Shown here in pieces: positions 60,822 through 64,000 of a DNA stretch of 64,000 nt (the stretch's first letter is position 1; each line of letters opens with the position of its first letter). This DNA comes from Salinisphaera sp. GTDB taxonomy: Bacteria; Pseudomonadota; Gammaproteobacteria; Nevskiales; Salinisphaeraceae. The stretch is from NCBI RefSeq assembly GCF_002729955.1, contig NZ_PBYA01000004.1:115424-179423 (forward strand), in the 5' to 3' direction. Below the pieces are notes generated by a model that had not been told where the DNA came from, ran no database searches, and saw only the letters and a program-made list of their open reading frames with translations. Made by a program: the position numbers and the translations under genes.

Positions 60822-61775
60822 CTAGTAGCGGCTGGACTCTTCCACCGCCGCGTTGATGCGCTCCAGCGTTTCCACCACCGCCAGCGCGCTTTCGCCGTCG
60901 GAGCGGGCGGGCTTGCGATCGGCGATGCGGTCGAGGAAATGCTGCAGCTCGAGCTTGAGTGGCTGGCCGTCGCCGCGGTGGACCACTTCGCTGCCTTCGT
61001 CGTGGTTTTGCAGTTCGGCATCGATCCAGCGGCGGTGGTGGGTCACCGTCTGGGCCACTTCGTCGTAGACCAGCATGCCGCGCGAGCCGCGCAGAATGGT
61101 GCGGCGATCGGTTTCCGGCCATAGCCAGGATGTATGGATATTGCCACGCACGCCGTTGGCGAATTCCAGATGTACATGCACTTCATCCTCAACGCCCAGG
61201 CCGAGCATGCGATGGCCGGTGCCGCGCACCCGTTCCGGTGCCTCGCCGACGAGATACAGCATCACCGCCATATCGTGCACGCCGATATCCCAGATCACGT
61301 TCTCGGCACTGCGCGCCCGACCGAGATTGAGCCGTTCGTGGCGAATCGAGAACAGCTCGCCGATTTCACCGCTGGCAACATAGTCGCGTATCCAGGCGAT
61401 CGCCGGCTGGTAGATCAGCAGATGGCCGACCATGAGAATGGCGTTATTGTGCCGGGCGGCGTCCACCAGCTGACGGGCTTCGCCCGAGCTGTGCGTAAGC
61501 GGTTTTTCGACGAACACGTCCTTGCCGGCTTCGATGGCCGCCATGGCGATCTCGAAGTGCGACGGGGTGGGCGTGGCGATGGTCACCGCGTCGCAGTCGG
61601 CGGATTCCAGGGCAGCACGCCAGTCCTCGAACAGTGACACGCCCGGATACTGTTCGCCGTATCCGTTCAGCCGCTCCGTGTTGCCTTCCACGATCCCGGC
61701 CAGCACGCCGAGTTCGTCGAGGTTGCGGATGATGTTCTTGCCCCAGGCGCCGGCCCCAATCGCCACTACTCGCAT
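60822..61775 (-). CDS. Gfo/Idh/MocA-family oxidoreductase
   Basis: A 317-residue NAD(P)-dependent sugar or sugar-acid dehydrogenase-like protein. The nucleotide site is VVAIGAGAWGKNIIRNL at the N terminus (GxGxxG). DAVTIATPTPSHFEIAMAAIEAGKDVFVEKPLTHSSGEA lies near residue 60-100 and contains the EKP motif with the catalytic Lys. The catalytic-domain His lies in IWDIGVHDMAVMLYL near residue 175. The closest remembered relatives include UDP-N-acetylglucosamine 3-dehydrogenases of O-antigen pathways (WlbA), but no polysaccharide genes adjoin it. Start ATG 61775, with an AGGA-type site upstream. Confidence 0.9.
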   Translation of the reverse strand: MRVVAIGAGAWGKNIIRNLDELGVLAGIVEGNTERLNGYGEQYPGVSLFEDWRAALESADCDAVTIATPTPSHFEIAMAAIEAGKDVFVEKPLTHSSGEARQLVDAARHNNAILMVGHLLIYQPAIAWIRDYVASGEIGELFSIRHERLNLGRARSAENVIWDIGVHDMAVMLYLVGEAPERVRGTGHRMLGLGVEDEVHVHLEFANGVRGNIHTSWLWPETDRRTILRGSRGMLVYDEVAQTVTHHRRWIDAELQNHDEGSEVVHRGDGQPLKLELQHFLDRIADRKPARSDGESALAVVETLERINAAVEESSRY

Positions 61776-62088
61776 ACGTCGTCGTCCTGTCACCGGTTCG
61801 TAACGCGCCGTAGTGTACGCGCTTGTCCTCAAGCAGGCCGGGCCGGACCTCGAGATCCCCGGTCGCGCCCGCCGCTCGACCTGCGCGCAGGGCGCGACTG
61901 ACGCCCGTCGGGCCGGGCCTGAACGAAACCCGCGAATCATTCTCATATTATTGAATAAACATGATTTTTCGACAGAACGAGGACCAAAGTCCGTACCCGG
62001 GTCCACGTTGTCGCCGTGGCGTGCGCGTGGCTATATTCGGGGTCATCCAACCCGCGCATGCAACGCGCCCAGCTGTCGGAGCCACGCC
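61776..62088. other. gap upstream of the copper module
   Basis: No gene is seen. An AT-rich patch near 61937-61965 (AATCATTCTCATATTATTG) is loosely Fur-box-like and could hold the promoter of the DUF411/CopA unit. Confidence 0.35.
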
Positions 62089-62529
62089 ATGACCGCGTCT
62101 CGTTTTCGCTCGCTCTACCGATTCACCGCCACCCTTCTGCTATGGGCCGTCGCCAGCGCCGCCCTCGCCGCGCCGCTGAGCGCGACCCTGTATCGCGATG
62201 CCAACTGTGGCTGCTGCCATAAGTATGTCGATCATCTGCGCGCAGCCGGCTTCGACGTGACGGTGGCCGAAATGGGCGATCGCGCCGAGCGGTTTCGCGC
62301 TGCGGGCGTCGCGCCCGAGCTGAGTTCCTGCCATATGATGCGCGTCGGTGGTTATACCGTGGTCGGCCATGTGCCGCTCGAAGTCGTGGCGAAACTGCTG
62401 CGCGAACAGCCGGATATAGACGGCATCGCCCTGCCCGGCATGCCGATCGGCACCCCCGGCATGCCCGGCGAGAAAACACAGACCTTCGTCGTGCGCACCT
62501 TGCAGGCCGACGTCTATGCGCGCCTCTAG
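62089..62529 (+). CDS. exported DUF411 metal-binding protein
   Basis: A 146-residue protein with a signal peptide (FTATLLLWAVASAALAA) and the DUF411 core: DANCGCCHKYVDHLRAAGFDV near residue 36 (CxCC-type motif) and SSCHMMRVGGYTVVGHVPLEVVAKLL near residue 80, giving paired Cys/His metal ligands. DUF411 proteins accompany copper-resistance genes and probably bind copper in the periplasm. It lies 44 bases before the CopA-type oxidase, so the two form an operon. ATG at 62089 is used; the ORF-track frame upstream has no leader. Confidence 0.9.
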   Translation: MTASRFRSLYRFTATLLLWAVASAALAAPLSATLYRDANCGCCHKYVDHLRAAGFDVTVAEMGDRAERFRAAGVAPELSSCHMMRVGGYTVVGHVPLEVVAKLLREQPDIDGIALPGMPIGTPGMPGEKTQTFVVRTLQADVYARL

Positions 62530-62573
62530 ACCCACTCCGAACCCGGCCCAGGATTTCGAATTCAGGAGCACTC

Positions 62574-64000
62574 ATGGCGCAACGAACCACCGATAGCGAC
62601 CGTCGCCGCCTGCTACGCGCCATGGGGGCGAGCGGGCTGCTGGCCGGCTTCAATGCCCTGCTACCGGCCTATGCCCGAGATAGCCGCGGCACGGATGCAC
62701 GACAGCAGCCGAGCGCCCCTGCGGCCCGGGTCGCAGGCGGGGCGCCCCGGGATGTCGTCATGGATCTGCACGTACGCCGCGAGCGCATCGATATCGCCGG
62801 CGGCCGGGCTTCTGCGCTCACCATCAACCACAGTACGCCCGGCCCGATCCTGGAACTCTGGGAAGGCCGTAATGCCCGCCTGCGGGTACACAACCATCTC
62901 GATGAACCGACCTCGATGCACTGGCACGGCCTGTTGCTGCCGTTTCAGATGGACGGCGTTCCCGGCGTGGCTTTTCCGGGGATCGCCGCGGGCGAGCGCT
63001 TCGAAGTCGATTTCCCGGTCCGGCAGGCGGGCACCTACTGGTATCACAGCCATTCCGGATTGCAGGAACAAAGCGGCCAGATCGGCCCGATCGTGATTCA
63101 TCCGGCCCAGGATGACGGCATCGATGCCGACCGCGAGTACGTCATCGTGCTCAACGACTGGACCTTCGAGGATCCGCAACGGATCGTCGCCCGGCTCAAG
63201 AAGATGAGCGACTACTACAACTTCAGCGAGCGCACCCTGGGCGATCTGGCCGAGGATTTTCGTACCGCCGGTGTGGCCGACACGCTCAGGGACCGTCTGG
63301 CCTGGGGCGATATGCGCATGAGTGCCCGCGATATCGCCGACGTCACCGGCCATACCTACACCTATCTGATGAACGGCCTGCACCCCGAGGCCAACTGGAC
63401 GGGGCTGTTCACGCCGGGCGAGCGTATCCGCCTGCGGGTGATCAATGCCTCGGCCATGACCTATTTCAACGTCCGCGTGCCGGGCCTGCCGATGACCGTG
63501 GTGGCGGCCGACGGCAAGGAAGTCGAACCGGTCGAGACCGACGAATTCCAGATCGGCGTCGCCGAAACCTTCGATGTGGTGGTCCAGCCGCAGGCCGACC
63601 AGGCCTATACCGTCATGGCCGAAAGCATGGACCGTAGCGGCTACGCCTGCGGCACCCTCGCCCCGCGCCTGGGCATGGTCGCTCCCGTGCCCGCGCTGCG
63701 CGAACAGCCGCAGCGCACGATGATGGATATGGGCATGGACATGAGCCATATGGACATGGGCGGCATGCAGATGGACCACGGCCAGCACGCCCAGGCGATG
63801 AGCCATGACGACAAGGCCATGGATCACGGCTCGATGCAGAAGATGTCGGGTGCAGACAAGCGCCACGATATGGGCGGCATGGGCGAGGCAAGCCATCAAG
63901 GCCACGCGATGGGCGGCTCGAAAATGGCCGGCATGGACCACGACAAGGGCAAGATGCCTCCCGGCCGTGGACCGAGCGCCGAAAAAACGGGCACCGGCGC
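62574..64000 (+). CDS. copA: CopA-type multicopper oxidase (truncated by the right edge)
   Basis: The first 475 residues are visible; the gene runs off the window and so is missing from the ORF track. It starts with a Tat signal (TDSDRRRLLRAMGASGLLAG) for folded periplasmic export. Copper sites are visible: SMHWHGLLLPFQMDGVP near residue 120 (HxH), GTYWYHSHSGLQEQ near residue 165 (HxH), and AETFDVVVQP further on. From about residue 380 there is a long Met/His-rich region (MMDMGMDMSHMDMGGMQMDHG and repeats), typical of copper-resistance oxidase CopA/PcoA, which oxidises Cu(I) and sequesters copper. The C-terminal type 1/3 sites are outside the window. AGGAG precedes the ATG. Confidence 0.95.
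   Translation, partial: MAQRTTDSDRRRLLRAMGASGLLAGFNALLPAYARDSRGTDARQQPSAPAARVAGGAPRDVVMDLHVRRERIDIAGGRASALTINHSTPGPILELWEGRNARLRVHNHLDEPTSMHWHGLLLPFQMDGVPGVAFPGIAAGERFEVDFPVRQAGTYWYHSHSGLQEQSGQIGPIVIHPAQDDGIDADREYVIVLNDWTFEDPQRIVARLKKMSDYYNFSERTLGDLAEDFRTAGVADTLRDRLAWGDMRMSARDIADVTGHTYTYLMNGLHPEANWTGLFTPGERIRLRVINASAMTYFNVRVPGLPMTVVAADGKEVEPVETDEFQIGVAETFDVVVQPQADQAYTVMAESMDRSGYACGTLAPRLGMVAPVPALREQPQRTMMDMGMDMSHMDMGGMQMDHGQHAQAMSHDDKAMDHGSMQKMSGADKRHDMGGMGEASHQGHAMGGSKMAGMDHDKGKMPPGRGPSAEKTGTG

Overview
The window looks like the chromosome of a GC-rich gammaproteobacterium. Genes are dense, operons are short and partly overlapping, and there are no plasmid, phage or IS genes. The gene set (MmsR-type valine regulon, PA4063-4066-like zinc operon, DksA2, ZapG/YhcB, MetR/MetE, long IleS2-type IleRS) would suit a halophilic or marine lineage such as Salinisphaera, but that placement is an inference from gene content.

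Region 1 (1-8.6 kb) is a valine/branched-chain acyl-CoA catabolic operon on the minus strand. It runs GntP-family permease, mmsA, acyl-CoA dehydrogenase, enoyl-CoA hydratase, 3-hydroxyisobutyryl-CoA hydrolase, mmsB, then an acyl-CoA synthetase cut by the window edge. A divergent AraC-family gene is the likely MmsR. A membrane sulfatase/phosphoglycerol-transferase-like gene follows.

Region 2 (10.7-22.5 kb) is the most interesting part, a zinc-homeostasis island. It contains an ArsR-type sensor with a doubly repeated His-rich protein; a MacB-like ABC transporter with a His-rich loop plus a DUF3299 protein; a class III alcohol dehydrogenase paralogue that has lost two of its four structural-zinc cysteines; a small unknown protein; two COG0523 (CobW-type) GTPases; a two-cysteine zinc-independent DksA (DksA2 type); a ZIP-like transporter; and a ZnuD-like TonB receptor. 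Four promoters carry GTTATA-type dyads resembling Zur boxes. I read this as a zinc-starvation (Zur) regulon combining uptake, metallochaperones and zinc-sparing paralogues.

Region 3 (22.5-37 kb) holds a TetR/paired-SMR efflux module with a clear operator, arsenite methyltransferase, a chemoreceptor, Trm112-like protein, dihydroorotase, Fur, ATP sulfurylase, an ArsR/CDF zinc-export operon, HAD phosphatase, GltX, MarR/siderophore-interacting protein, and a LysR/quinone reductase pair.

Region 4 (38-56 kb) holds metE/metR, a repeat-rich gap with two inverted copies of a ~250 bp repeat, an HCCA-isomerase-like DsbA-fold protein, zinc-free L31 (rpmE2), a mupirocin-insensitive-type ileS, yidD, sufE, an SDR, a lactate-monooxygenase-like flavoenzyme, zapG, envelope lipoproteins, gpmA, a 3D-domain protein, a lipoprotein esterase and gor.

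Region 5 (56-64 kb) holds prlC, a DUF1499 lipoprotein, xthA, a BASS transporter, a Gfo/Idh/MocA oxidoreductase, and a copper module (DUF411 protein plus CopA-type multicopper oxidase, cut by the right edge). A dispersed hairpin repeat (GTTGGATTA...TAATCCAAC) whose stem bases covary occurs in several intergenic gaps. No rRNA, convincing tRNA or CRISPR was seen.
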